Source of the DNA: Porphyra umbilicalis
Taxonomy: Eukaryota > Rhodophyta > Bangiophyceae > Bangiales > Bangiaceae
Direction of reading: 5' to 3'
NCBI GenBank assembly: GCA_002049455.2
Contig: KV918919.1
Span: 104,224 to 168,223 of the forward strand
DNA: 64,000 nucleotides
The position numbers and the translations under genes were made by a program. Below the pieces are notes generated by a model, which made no database searches, was not told the DNA's origin, and was given only the letters and a program-made list of their open reading frames with translations. This document shows, piece after piece, positions 1 through 8,958 of the stretch. Position 1 is the stretch's first letter. Each line of letters opens with the position of its first letter.

Positions 1-1001
1 AGCTTCCCCGACACAATGCCGACGACGCGGTAGGGGAGGCCGAGGCCCTGATAAAATTCCTCCGAGTTGGTGATCAGCCGCTCCATCTCGGCCCACGACT
101 CGTCGCCGTCGGGGGTCGTCACAACAAACTGTTCGACCTTGTCAAACTGGTGCACCCGAAAGATGCCGAGCGTGTCGCGGCCGTGGGAGCCCGTCTCCTT
201 GCGGAAGCAGGTGGAGAACGAGGCGTAGCGGGTGGGGAGGTCCCGCGGATCCACATTCTCCGCCGCGTGGTACGCGCACATTGGCTGCTCCGACGTGGCG
301 ACCAGGTACTTGTCGTCCCCGTCACCCGACACCTTGTACAGCTGCTCGTCAAAATCCTCCAACTGCGCACACTTGGCCATCTCCCCCTTCTCCATAAAGT
401 AGGGGGTCTGCATCGCCGTAAAGCCCCGCGCCGCCAAGAACTGTACCCCGTACGTGGCGAGCGCCATGTTGAGCCGCGCCCCCGGCCCCTTAAGGAAGTA
501 CCCCCGGTTGCCCGCCACGGCCGTGCCGCGCTTGTACTCAACGCCCCCAATCATGTGCAGTAGGTCAACGTGGTTGCGCCTCTTCCCCGGCGCCTCGCCG
601 GCTTCGCCCCAGGTACGCTCGACAGAGTTGTTGTCCTCGCTGTTGTCGACGGGCGCCGAGTCGGCAACCAAGTTGCCAATGCCCCCGAGCAGCGTGTCCC
701 GCGCCGCCTCCTTCTCGCCAACAACGGCAGACGCGGCGGCGATCCGCGCCTCGATGGTGCCCTTTTCGGCCAACAAGCCACTCGCATCCTCCTTAGCCTT
801 GAAGAGCCCCTTGATGCGTTTTTGGAGCGCGTTGAGCGCTTTGCGCTCCTCGTCCAGCTTGTATTGAGCACGCCGCCACTCCCCGTCGGCCGCAATGACC
901 TCGTTGACGACTTCCTCCTTCTCAAAACGGCGGCGCTGGGACTCACGGACCAACTCGGGGTTGCCGCCCTTCTCCGTCCGGAAAAGGTTGATGTCGAGCA
1001 T
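1..1001 (-). CDS. Seryl-tRNA synthetase, cytosolic type (5' part; C-terminus off the window)
   Basis: Charges tRNA-Ser with serine in the cytosol. The readable 333 codons start MLDINLFRTEKGG, the usual eukaryotic SerRS N-terminus. They continue through the charged antiparallel coiled-coil arm (about residues 20-120, rich in Lys, Glu and Arg) that grips the long arm of tRNA-Ser, then into the class II catalytic domain. Motif 2 begins at F266 (FRKETGSHGRDTLGIFRVHQ), with the ATP-contacting Arg at 267. The upstream stretch YLVATSEQPMCAYH is the serine/ATP pocket. Motif 3 and the C-terminal tail lie left of base 1. The frame is open without a break over the visible part. The start at 1001 is the first Met matching the family. 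The gene is transcribed toward the window edge. Confidence 0.93.
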   Translation of the reverse strand, partial: MLDINLFRTEKGGNPELVRESQRRRFEKEEVVNEVIAADGEWRRAQYKLDEERKALNALQKRIKGLFKAKEDASGLLAEKGTIEARIAAASAVVGEKEAARDTLLGGIGNLVADSAPVDNSEDNNSVERTWGEAGEAPGKRRNHVDLLHMIGGVEYKRGTAVAGNRGYFLKGPGARLNMALATYGVQFLAARGFTAMQTPYFMEKGEMAKCAQLEDFDEQLYKVSGDGDDKYLVATSEQPMCAYHAAENVDPRDLPTRYASFSTCFRKETGSHGRDTLGIFRVHQFDKVEQFVVTTPDGDESWAEMERLITNSEEFYQGLGLPYRVVGIVSGK

Positions 1002-1535
1002 GGCGGAGGGGTGGCGCCAGACGGCGCAGACAATGGGCGTAGATGGAAAGGAAGGACACCACCACGCAGATGCAAGTGGCACCGCCACGCAGATGCAGGT
1101 GGCACCGCCACGCAGATGCAGGTGGCACCGCCACGCAAGCGTAGATGTCAACGACTTGGAAACGACGGCGGCGGCGCGGATGAAGAAGACGGCGTGCTGC
1201 CTGCTGCCACTGTCAAAGGCGGAACGAGGGCGAGCATGCTTGAGCGGATCACAGCAAAGTACAGCGCGGCTGAGCGTGTTTGTTGCTCTTCCAGTTGATT
1301 CTCGTAAAATGCAATTCAAGTAACATGCGTGGTGCCGTGTCCGCCAAGTACAGCATGCCTTTTCCTCGACTGAAAAACTTCCACAGAGAGCGAACGACAA
1401 AACACTTGCACGTACCTTTGCCGGGGTCTGACGCTTGCACGCCCGTGAACCGTGGCGGCGTTCTGCCTGCCACCCTCAATGCAGTCGCAAAGATGGCCTT
1501 CAAGGCCGGGCGGCCGGCTGCGCGGTGTGGTGGCG
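1002..1535. other. Intergenic region upstream of the SerRS gene
   Basis: No gene is supported here. It holds a short 23-bp tandem repeat (1063-1135) just upstream of the SerRS start and then moderately GC-rich unique sequence up to the hydrolase duplication block. The SerRS promoter should lie here, but no clear TATA element is visible. Confidence 0.5.
1063..1135. repeat. 23-bp tandem repeat, about three copies
   Basis: Three near-identical 23-base units sharing the core CGCAGATGCAGGTGGCACCG follow one another 60-130 bases upstream of the SerRS start codon. They could lie in its 5' untranslated region or promoter. Copy differences are one or two bases. Confidence 0.85.
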
Positions 1536-1699
1536 GGCGACCGTCACAAACCGGCGCCAGCACCCAACTGGTTTGGCGGGGTCACGCGCTTTGCAGTCCC
1601 AGTCCTGCAAATTTGCAAAGTCCACCGGGCTCGCCACTTTCTTCCCTATGGTTTTTTCTCTGCCACCAAAGACCGTACCCGTGGCGCTTCTCGCCGCAT

Positions 1700-1799
1700 G
1701 TCGGCCACCCCAGTCATTGGGGCGGCCGACAAGCGCCGTGGGACTCGTCGACAACAAGCCGACGCGGTGTCGGCTGGTTACCAACGAGTCCCACGGCGC
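1700..1799. other. Paired hairpins downstream of hydrolase copy A
   Basis: Two adjacent inverted repeats are present. At 1700-1730, arms GTCGGCC and GGCCGAC enclose CCCCA/TGGGG pairing. At 1733-1799, 16-base arms GCGCCGTGGGACTCGT and ACGAGTCCCACGGCGC enclose a second stem built on GCCGAC/GTCGGC. The same pair, with several base changes, lies downstream of copy B. They could form the 3' end of the mRNA or be remains of a small inserted element. Confidence 0.75.
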
Positions 1800-1922
1800 T
1801 CCGGCGTAGCACATGCCAGTACGCCCCTCCTTGCCGTTAGGAAAAGCAAGCACTTGCCGCTCCTTTTGCCCTACGCGCGTGCGGTCCGAGGATGCTCCAC
1901 CCCGCCGTCGCCCCCCCCGGAC

Positions 1923-2966
1923 TCACTCGAGGAAGCGGCGCAGCACGCCGACCGCCGCCTCTACTCCGGGCCCCGGCGAGAAGAAGTTCGAGTGCGACAC
2001 CCCCGCTTGCACCGTGTACTTGACGCGCGCGGCGGCCGGCAGCAGGTCCTCCACAATGCGGGCGCTCGCCTCGACCACCGGGGCCGGCACTACCCTGTCG
2101 GCGCCGCCCCCCACCAGCTCCACGGCGTACTGCCTTTCACCCGAGTTGTACGCCTCCTTGGACGCCAACAGCGTGCGCGCGGCCGGCACAAAGCCCTGCA
2201 GCAGGACGACGCCGTCGAGGTGCGCGCGGCTGACGAGGGCGATGTGGGTGGCCATGGCCGCTCCGAGGCTGTGCCCGACGAGGAGCACCCGACCACCGCC
2301 GGGAGCACCACCCGTCCGCAGCGCGTCACGCTCCCGCGCAATGACTGCCTCCACACGGCGGGTCGACAGGAAGAGCCCGAGCCGATCATCCATGGCCGTG
2401 TCGGCACGCAGCGCCGCCTCGGCGGTCGCCACGTCGGCGCCGTCGGTGAGGCGTGCGAGCGTGGTGTTGAGGAAGGCGGCAGCGTCAAACCACGCAAAGA
2501 AGTCGCCGGGCGGCTCGCCGACGACCGACTGGTTGCGATACACGGGTGCGAGCGGCACCACCACCCGCACCGACGCAAAGAGTTCCGGCGCCGCAGTTAG
2601 GGCCGAGCGGAAAAAGGTGGCGTAAAACCACGGCGTGTCCGTGAAGCCGTGGAGAAAGACGATCGACGCGGTCGCCGGCTGGGGCGGCTCGAGCACGTAG
2701 CCGCCGAGCGGCGGGCCCGCCGCGCACCGCACCCGATGGGCGGTGCCGGAGAGGCGGCGGCCACACGTCAGGGGCGTCGGCGGCGGGATGTCCTCGGGGC
2801 GCGCCGACCCCAGCAGTTGGGCGACCGTGTCGTTGGAGGCGAGGAGGTCCGCCAGCTCGGCAAAGGAGCGGTACGTGCGGCGCTCCATGGGGTAGGGCTC
2901 GGGACGCGTCGGCGGGAAGACGTAGGGCTCCTCAAAGGCGGCGGTGGAGGACGCATCAGGTGACAT
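1923..2966 (-). CDS. Alpha/beta hydrolase (lipase/thioesterase-like), copy A, without signal peptide
   Basis: A 347-codon single-exon gene and a paralogue of copy B at 17736-18824. The catalytic set of a serine hydrolase is intact: the nucleophile elbow GHSLGA (Ser233), an Asp in GGGADRVVP and a His in GVSHSNFF near the C-terminus. HGFTDTPWFY after the first strand is the usual oxyanion-hole region. Substrate unknown; small-molecule ester or acyl-protein hydrolysis is typical of the fold. Copy B starts with a hydrophobic leader (MLPKVSLLLLLVAALIGCG). Here only MSPDASSTAA precedes the shared FEEPYVFPP, so about 15 codons including the hydrophobic core are gone and the product should stay in the cytosol. 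The start aligns with that of copy B; longer in-frame starts upstream fall in the shared leader. Confidence 0.75.
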   Translation of the reverse strand: MSPDASSTAAFEEPYVFPPTRPEPYPMERRTYRSFAELADLLASNDTVAQLLGSARPEDIPPPTPLTCGRRLSGTAHRVRCAAGPPLGGYVLEPPQPATASIVFLHGFTDTPWFYATFFRSALTAAPELFASVRVVVPLAPVYRNQSVVGEPPGDFFAWFDAAAFLNTTLARLTDGADVATAEAALRADTAMDDRLGLFLSTRRVEAVIARERDALRTGGAPGGGRVLLVGHSLGAAMATHIALVSRAHLDGVVLLQGFVPAARTLLASKEAYNSGERQYAVELVGGGADRVVPAPVVEASARIVEDLLPAAARVKYTVQAGVSHSNFFSPGPGVEAAVGVLRRFLE

Positions 2967-3105
2967 GGTTGGGCGTCGATGGGTGCAGGCGCAGGGCAGG
3001 TTGCTCGCTGCGGGGATGGGGGGGCTTGGCGGCTCGCAACGGGCTGATGGGGTTTGGTCTGACGTGCGGCGAGGCGATGCTGAGGGCACGTGGCCGAGGC
3101 CGCCA

Positions 3106-3114
3106 CTTTATGCA
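3106..3114 (-). promoter_or_regulatory. TATA-like element of hydrolase copy A
   Basis: On the minus strand this reads TGCATAAAG. It lies 140 bases upstream of the copy A start, at the same distance and in the same context as the element of copy B (17588-17596). The same nonamer precedes the CCT-motif gene at 31799. Confidence 0.5.
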
Positions 3115-3215
3115 CCGTCCAGCGCCAAGATTTCGTGGCTCGAGAGACCGATATTGATCATGGCGGTTGCAGTGCCAGTGCCATCACTCACCGTGGTGGT
3201 CCGAGCGGGGCATGA

Positions 3216-3244
3216 GAGCACACCCAACAACGTCGGTTGCGAAC
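3216..3244 (+). repeat. Left terminal inverted repeat of the PIF/Harbinger element
   Basis: 29 bases, perfect inverse match to 13806-13834, preceded by target duplication TGA at 3213-3215. The first bases, GAGCACACCCAACA, resemble the G-rich starts of plant PIF/Pong/Tourist ends. Confidence 0.92.
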
Positions 3245-4305
3245 CGCTTTTGCGTATTATTCGTTAAACGTGGCATATTTGCCAGTTATGGGCAGAGGTA
3301 TGGGAAAACCGGTCATCCCACCAACGTCGCGAACCAGATCTGCGAACCGAGCTACTGGTGGGCCAGATATAAGTCCAACCGGATAATATGGCGCTGGTTC
3401 GCAGGAGGTTCGCATTTTTCCATCGGCCGACCATACCACTGACGTTTGGGCAGACGTTTGTGCATTTCCGAACGTTTTGCGAACCGAATCTGTCTACAAT
3501 TGTGTCTAAACGGGGGTCAAACACCCAAATCGGGACAATCGCAGACAAACACACGTTGCGTTGACGATCGCACAGGCGTCTCGAGCTCTGATATTCATGA
3601 GCATGCGGTCGCGAGTGGCCGCAGATTTCGTTCGAGGCGCAGGCGGCGCTCATTGCCGGGCCCTGTGGGGGGGGGGGCCGGCGGGACACCGTTTTTTCCT
3701 GGTGGACATCCGCCGCCACGCGCGATTCTGGGTCGGCCCCCCCACGGCTGAACGGTTTGATTAGGGGGGGGGGGCCGCCTAGAGGCACTGTCACATGGGT
3801 TGGCGCGCGGCCCCAATCGGTCGTCCAGCGGAATTCTTTGGCGGGGTGGCCCCCAGTTGACGCGCTGCTGGTGCCACCAACCTGCGCTGGGAGCCAATCG
3901 GGGGGGGTTCCGCGCAGCGCAACATTGTGTGGCCGGCATGTGCCTGTCCGCGCGCAGCCGCACCCGCGGGAATGGGCCGTGCATGAAGGTTTTCAGGCAG
4001 CGCCGCGCAGCCCACATTATTGGTCACGCGGCCGCCCGGGACCTGCCAATCGCGCTTTCTGTGGGGGGGGGGCGCGGAGCAACAGATCGGCGCGGTGCGG
4101 ACGCCACCAGCGGCACGTCGACCACACCGTCGTCGTCGGGGGCAGCGCGATTGCGGCACCGCCGTCGTCGGCGTCGTCCATCCCGTTTCTCCGTTCTGCC
4201 CGTCTCCTTCGCCGGCGCAGCGGCCGTGAGCGGCCGTGTTGACGGCCGCCTTTGCGGCCGCTTCTGCGGCCGCTCTAGCTCTCGTCACGTCGGCTGCACT
4301 GGTGG
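3245..4305. other. Left noncoding arm of the transposon with subterminal motifs
   Basis: Between the left TIR and the transposase start no gene is supported. From 3245 to about 3490 the motif GGTTCGC, or its complement GCGAACC, occurs at about 3328, 3343, 3396, 3406 and 3478, plus once inside the TIR. It is a likely transposase or Myb-protein binding site. From 3650 on the sequence is GC-rich, with G runs and GCGGCCG blocks near 4030 and 4220-4275 that probably include the transposase promoter. Confidence 0.55.
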
Positions 4306-7300
4306 ATGGAGATGGACGCGTCCACTGATGATGGGTCTGGGTCGTCGAGCGATGACGGCCGCGGGCAGTCGGAGGGCTCCTCGGACGAGCTGCTTGCGGC
4401 CGTCATCGGAGCGCGATCTCTGTTCCTAATGCGCCGTCACCGCAGGAATGCGGCGCAGCGAGCGCGCAGACGGCGTTTTGTCGGGTCTGTGGCCGGGCGG
4501 CGTCCCAACCGGCCACGTGATTTCGACCAGGGTATGCGCGGCATCATGCGGGATTATTTTGGTGTGGATGGGCAGCCGCCTGTGTATGGAGAAGAGACGT
4601 TTGAGCGTCGCTTCCGTGTGCCACGGTCTGTTTTTATGCGCATTTATGAGGCCATCCGGGACCGGCCATTTTGGCGGCAGAGCATCAATGCGACGGGGCG
4701 GCCACAAGCTTATGCTCTGCAGAAGCTGGTGGCCGCCTTCCGTGTCCTCGCGTACGGGGAGTCGTATGATCGTGCGGATGAGTATGTCCGGCTGTCCAAG
4801 TCTACAATTGAGGTGGCCACGAAGAAGCTGATTGAGTTTATTGTTGAGGAGTGGGAGCCCGTCTACCTGCGGCCTCCTAACGACGAGGAGGTCAAGCGCA
4901 TGCTGGAGCGCAACGCAGCACGGGGCATGCCGGGATGCATCGGCAGCCTCGATTGCTCGCACTGGGAGTGGGCCGCGTGCCCAAAGGGGCTTGCTGGGCA
5001 GTATCAGAACCGCAAGAAGCGGCGCTCCATTGTCATGGAGACGGTTTGTGATGAGGACCTTTACATCTGGCATTTCTTTATCGGGGCGCCGGGGAGCCTC
5101 AATGACCTCAACGTGTTACGTATCTCACCGTTGTATTTTGATGTGGTGGAGGGTGTGTGGCCGCCGAAGTCTTTCTCTTTCTGTGTGAATGGGCGTTCTC
5201 GTCGTTTGTTGTATTATCTTACTGACGGTGTTTATCCCAAGTATCCATTTTTTGTGTCTCCGTACCCCAACCCCATCACACCCGCAGAAAAATGTTTCAA
5301 CCGGCTCCAGGAAGCGCTGCGCAAGGATGTCGAGCGGCTCTACGGGGTTATGACCGCGAGATTCCACATTCTTCTACACCCTGGCCGATTTGGCTCTGTA
5401 GAGCAGATGATGCTTGCCGGCAAGGCGGCCGCCATTCTGCACAACATGGTCGTTGAGCAGAGGCGTGGCCGGTATGTCGCTCATGAGCGTATGGCAGCGG
5501 CGGCGGCCGCAAGGGATGGGGAACCTGCGGCCGCCGCCGATGATGGCCATGCCGTTGGCGCAGGCGACGTCGGCTGGGCTGGCAATACGGGAACAGGTGT
5601 GGCGGCCGCCGGCGATGTCGAATCGGCGGCGGCCGCCGGCGGAGACCCCTTCGCCGGCGCAGTTGGGCAGGGAGGAGCTGGTGCCGATGACGCCGCTGCC
5701 GCGGCCGCCGGCCTGGGCGCCGCGGCGGCGGCCGCCGGCGATCGATCGCCAGCGGGCATCGGCGGTGGCGGAGCAGATGATGGAGCAGGCGCCACCGCTG
5801 CGGCCGCCGGTCTGGTCGGCCCGGCGGCGGCCGCCGGCGGTGGCTCGCCAGCGGGTGTGCGTGGCGGAGAAGGAGCTCGAAGAGCGGGCGCCGCCGCCGC
5901 GGCCGCCAACTTTGGTGGCTCGGCGGCCGCCGCCGGCGGCGACTCGCCAGCGGGCGGGCGCGGAGGTGACGGAGCTGGTGGTGCGGGCGCCGCCGCCGCG
6001 GCCGCCGTCTTTGGTGGCTCGGCGGCCGCCGCCGGCGGCGACTCGCCAGCGGGCGTGCGTGGCGGAGAAGGAGCTGGTGGTGCGGCCGCCGCCGCCGCGG
6101 CCGCCGACTTTGTTGGATCGGCGGCCGCCGCTGGCGGCAACTCGCCAGCGGGCGTGCGTGGGGGAGACGGCGCTGGGGGTGCGGGCGCCACCGCCGCGGC
6201 CGCCGACTTTGGTGGCTCGGCGGCCGCCGCCGGCGGCGACTCGCCAGCGGGCGTGCGTGGCGGAGAAGGAGCTGGTGGTGCGGCCGCCGCCGCCGCGGCC
6301 GCCGGCTTTGGTGGCTTGGCGGCCGCCGCTGGCGGCCACTCGCCAGCGGGCGTGCGCGGAGGTGACGGAGCTGGTGGAGCAGGCAGCGCCGCCGCGGCCG
6401 CCAACTCTGGTGGCTCGGCGGCCGCCGCTGGCGGCGTCTCGCCAACGGGCGTGCGTGGAGGAGAGGGCGCTGGTCGTGCGGGCGCCACCGCCGCGGCCGC
6501 CGACTTTGGTGGCTCGGCGGCCGCCGCCGGCGGCGCCTCGCCATCATGCGGGGGGGACGTCGGATGTGTGGATGGTGCGGGCGCCGCCGCCGCGGCCGCC
6601 AACTTTGGTGTCTTGGCGGCCGCCGCTGGCGGCTTGCCAGCGGGCGTGCGTGGGGGAGACGGCGCTGGGGGTGCGGGCGCCACCGCCGCGGCTGCCGACT
6701 TTGGTGGCTCGGCGGCCGCCGCCGGCGGGCACTCGCCAGCGGGCGGGCGCGTCGGTGACGCAGCTGGTGGTGCGGGCGCCGCCGCCGCGGCCGCCGGCTT
6801 TGGTGGCTTGGCGGCCGCCGCTGGCGGCCACTCGCCAGCGGGCGTGCGCGGAGGTGACGGAGCTGGTGGAGCAGGCAGCGCCGCCGCGGCCGCCAACTTT
6901 GGTGGCTCGGCGGCCGCCGCTGGCGGCGTCTCGCCAACGGGCGTGCGTGGAGGAGAGGGCGCTGGTCGTGCGGGCGCCACCGCCGCGGCCGCCGACTTTG
7001 GTGGCTCGGCGGCCGCCGCCGGCGGCGCCTCGCCATCATGCGGGGGGGACGTCGGATGTGTGGATGGTGCGGGCGCCGCCGCCGCGGCCGCCAACTTTGG
7101 TGTCTTGGCGGCCGCCGCTGGCGGCAACTCGCCAGCGGGCGTGCGTGGGGGAGACGGCGCTGGGGGTGCGGGCGCCACCGCCGCGGCCGCCGACTTTGGT
7201 GGCTCGGCGGCCGCCGCCGGCGGCGACTCGCAAGCGGGCGTGCGGGGTGGAGAAGGAGCTGGTGGAGCAGGCAGCGCCGCCGCGGCCGCCAACTTTGGTG

Positions 7301-8556
7301 GCTCGGCGGCCGCCGCTGGCGGCGTCTCGTCAACGGGCGTGCGTGGAGGAGAGGGCGCTGGTCGTGCGGGCGCCACCGCCGCGGCCGCCGGCTTTGGTGG
7401 CTTGGCGGCCGCCGCTGGCGGCGACTCGCCAGCGGCCGTGCGTTCAAATGATGCAGCTCGTGGTGCGGGCGCCGCCGCCGCGGCCGCCAATTTTGGTGGC
7501 TCGGCGGCCGCCGCTGGCAGCCACTCGCCAGCGGGCGTGCGTGAAGGAGATGCAGCTGGTGGTGCAGGCGCCACCGCCGCGGCCGCCAACTTTGGTGGCT
7601 CGGCGGCCGGCGCCGGCGGCGACTCGCCAGCGGGCGGGCGCGGAGGTGACAGAGCTGGTGGTGCGGGCGCCGCCGCCGCGGCCGCCGGCTTCGGTGGCTC
7701 GGCGGCCGCCGCTGGCGGCGACTCGCCAGCGGGCGTGCGTGGAGGAGAGGGCGCTGGTCGTGCGGGCGCCGCCGCCGCGGCCGCCGTCTTTGGTGGCTCG
7801 GCGGCCTCCGCCGGCGGCAACTCGCCAGCGGGCGTGCGTGGCGGAGAAGGAGCTGGTGGTGCGGCCGCCGCCGCCGCGGCCGCCGACTTTGTTGGATCGG
7901 CGGCCGCCGCTGGCGGCAACTCGCCAGCGGGCGTGCGTGGGGGAGACGGCGCTGGGGGTGCGGGCGCCACCGCCGCGGCTGCCGACTTTGGTGGCTCGGC
8001 GGCCGCCGCCGGCGGCGACTCGCCAGCGGGCGTGCGTGGCGGAGAAGGAGCTGGTGGTGCGGCCGCCGCCGCCGCGGCCGCCGTCTTTGGTGGCTCGGCG
8101 GCCGCCGCCGGCGGCGACTCGCCAGCGGGCGTGCGTGGAGGAGAGGGCGCTGGTGGTGCGGGCGCCGCCGCCGCGGCCGCCGACTTTAATGGTTCGGCGG
8201 CCGCCGCTGGCGGCCACTTGCCGGCGGGCGTGCGTGTCGGGGAGGGAGCTGGTCGTGCGGGCGCCGCCGCCGCGGCCGCCGGCGTTGTCGGTCCGCGTGC
8301 GGTTGCGGGAGGTGGCTCCACAGCCGCAGGACCGGCCGCTGATGCGGCCGCCGCGGCAGCCGCAGCTCCCCGTTTGGCGGCTTTGCCGCACGCTCCCATG
8401 GTTTTGGGCGGCGCGGACCCCCCGCCGGGTTCTTTTCTGTTCCAGTTGCGGGCGCGCCAGACCGCCACGGATAGAGCAGAGTTCTTCTGTCTCCGCGACG
8501 ACCTGGCGGCCCATATCTTTGATGATCTCGGGTCCCTTCTGGAGCCGTATTTGTAG
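4306..8556 (+). CDS. PIF/Harbinger DDE transposase with long Ala/Gly repeat tail (1416 aa)
   Basis: Catalyses cut-and-paste transposition of the host element. Residues about 60-400 form the plant-transposon-type nuclease domain. An N-terminal helix-turn-helix-like region (FERRFRVPRSVFMRIYEAI) is followed by the triad D216 (GSLDCSHWEW), D307 (LTDGVYPKYPFF) and E343 (DVERLYGVMTARF). The spacing of 91 and 36 residues is right for Harbinger. Residues about 470-1325 are about 25 tandem 33-residue units rich in Ala and Gly (GGSAAAAGGDSPAG is the core), encoded by a 99-bp repeat. A unique C-terminus follows (FLFQLRARQTATDRAEFFCL). Family members usually have 350-450 residues, so the tail triples the protein. 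The repeat tract is open in other frames on both strands, because the period is a multiple of three and stops are absent. I take the transposase frame as the real one. Confidence 0.88.
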   Translation: MEMDASTDDGSGSSSDDGRGQSEGSSDELLAAVIGARSLFLMRRHRRNAAQRARRRRFVGSVAGRRPNRPRDFDQGMRGIMRDYFGVDGQPPVYGEETFERRFRVPRSVFMRIYEAIRDRPFWRQSINATGRPQAYALQKLVAAFRVLAYGESYDRADEYVRLSKSTIEVATKKLIEFIVEEWEPVYLRPPNDEEVKRMLERNAARGMPGCIGSLDCSHWEWAACPKGLAGQYQNRKKRRSIVMETVCDEDLYIWHFFIGAPGSLNDLNVLRISPLYFDVVEGVWPPKSFSFCVNGRSRRLLYYLTDGVYPKYPFFVSPYPNPITPAEKCFNRLQEALRKDVERLYGVMTARFHILLHPGRFGSVEQMMLAGKAAAILHNMVVEQRRGRYVAHERMAAAAAARDGEPAAAADDGHAVGAGDVGWAGNTGTGVAAAGDVESAAAAGGDPFAGAVGQGGAGADDAAAAAAGLGAAAAAAGDRSPAGIGGGGADDGAGATAAAAGLVGPAAAAGGGSPAGVRGGEGARRAGAAAAAANFGGSAAAAGGDSPAGGRGGDGAGGAGAAAAAAVFGGSAAAAGGDSPAGVRGGEGAGGAAAAAAAADFVGSAAAAGGNSPAGVRGGDGAGGAGATAAAADFGGSAAAAGGDSPAGVRGGEGAGGAAAAAAAAGFGGLAAAAGGHSPAGVRGGDGAGGAGSAAAAANSGGSAAAAGGVSPTGVRGGEGAGRAGATAAAADFGGSAAAAGGASPSCGGDVGCVDGAGAAAAAANFGVLAAAAGGLPAGVRGGDGAGGAGATAAAADFGGSAAAAGGHSPAGGRVGDAAGGAGAAAAAAGFGGLAAAAGGHSPAGVRGGDGAGGAGSAAAAANFGGSAAAAGGVSPTGVRGGEGAGRAGATAAAADFGGSAAAAGGASPSCGGDVGCVDGAGAAAAAANFGVLAAAAGGNSPAGVRGGDGAGGAGATAAAADFGGSAAAAGGDSQAGVRGGEGAGGAGSAAAAANFGGSAAAAGGVSSTGVRGGEGAGRAGATAAAAGFGGLAAAAGGDSPAAVRSNDAARGAGAAAAAANFGGSAAAAGSHSPAGVREGDAAGGAGATAAAANFGGSAAGAGGDSPAGGRGGDRAGGAGAAAAAAGFGGSAAAAGGDSPAGVRGGEGAGRAGAAAAAAVFGGSAASAGGNSPAGVRGGEGAGGAAAAAAAADFVGSAAAAGGNSPAGVRGGDGAGGAGATAAAADFGGSAAAAGGDSPAGVRGGEGAGGAAAAAAAAVFGGSAAAAGGDSPAGVRGGEGAGGAGAAAAAADFNGSAAAAGGHLPAGVRVGEGAGRAGAAAAAAGVVGPRAVAGGGSTAAGPAADAAAAAAAAPRLAALPHAPMVLGGADPPPGSFLFQLRARQTATDRAEFFCLRDDLAAHIFDDLGSLLEPYL
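5800..8285 (+). repeat. 99-bp coding tandem array, about 25 units
   Basis: Units of 99 bases (33 codons) follow head to tail inside the transposase gene; for example, matching points lie at 5908 and 6007. Almost every unit contains GCCGCCGCGGCCGCC followed by a short variable stretch (TTTGGTGGCTC, TTTGTTGGATC). A block of several units (about 6300-6640) recurs nearly unchanged at about 6780-7130, which shows recent segmental duplication within the array. Confidence 0.9.
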
Positions 8557-8958
8557 CGTTCAATGGTTTTTTTTTGCCATCATGGCTTTTTTTTTTCCTC
8601 ACACATTGGCACGTCGGCGGACGCCACCACGCCGACCCGGGATAGGAAAGACGCTTGGACGGCCTCCGTTCTATCTAGGAAGACGGACGAGGCCGCCGCT
8701 CTGTATGGCGTAGGCGGATGTCCACCAGTGGCTTATACTTTCAAGCTGCAGCATGACTGGTGTACAAGTGAGAGGATTTTGCCGTGCTCGCTTCTCGGAC
8801 GGAGTCGCAGGGTCGGACAGAGTCGGTGTGTAGGAAAAAAAACCCCGGCGAAGGGGAAAAAAAAACCGTGTATGATTGTCGTACAATAGTCGATGCAGTA
8901 GTCGAGCACTCCACACGCGCAGAGACCCCACCGACACAAATATTAACAGAGATACAAC
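8557..8958. other. Spacer between the two convergent transposon genes
   Basis: About 400 bases lie between the 3' ends of the transposase and the Myb-like gene. The GC content is lower, with T runs and A runs at 8565-8600 and 8836-8870 that could serve as 3'-end signals for the two converging transcripts. No coding sequence is supported. Confidence 0.6.

Larger units (their letters stand above)
1540..3215 (-). repeat. Inverted duplication, copy A (proximal part)
   Basis: This block holds hydrolase copy A, its promoter and its 3' flank. It matches 17454-19200 in opposite orientation, well beyond the coding part: the TATA-like element, the leader and two downstream hairpins are all shared. The homology continues at 13835-13965 on the far side of the PIF/Harbinger element, so the transposon inserted into an already duplicated segment. 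Confidence 0.85.

Noticed and set aside
5414-8713. Long overlapping open frames through the transposase repeat array (another plus frame and two minus frames)
   Set aside because: They exist because a 99-bp, stop-free repeat stays open in several frames. They lack any domain, while the transposase frame joins the catalytic core to the repeats without a break.
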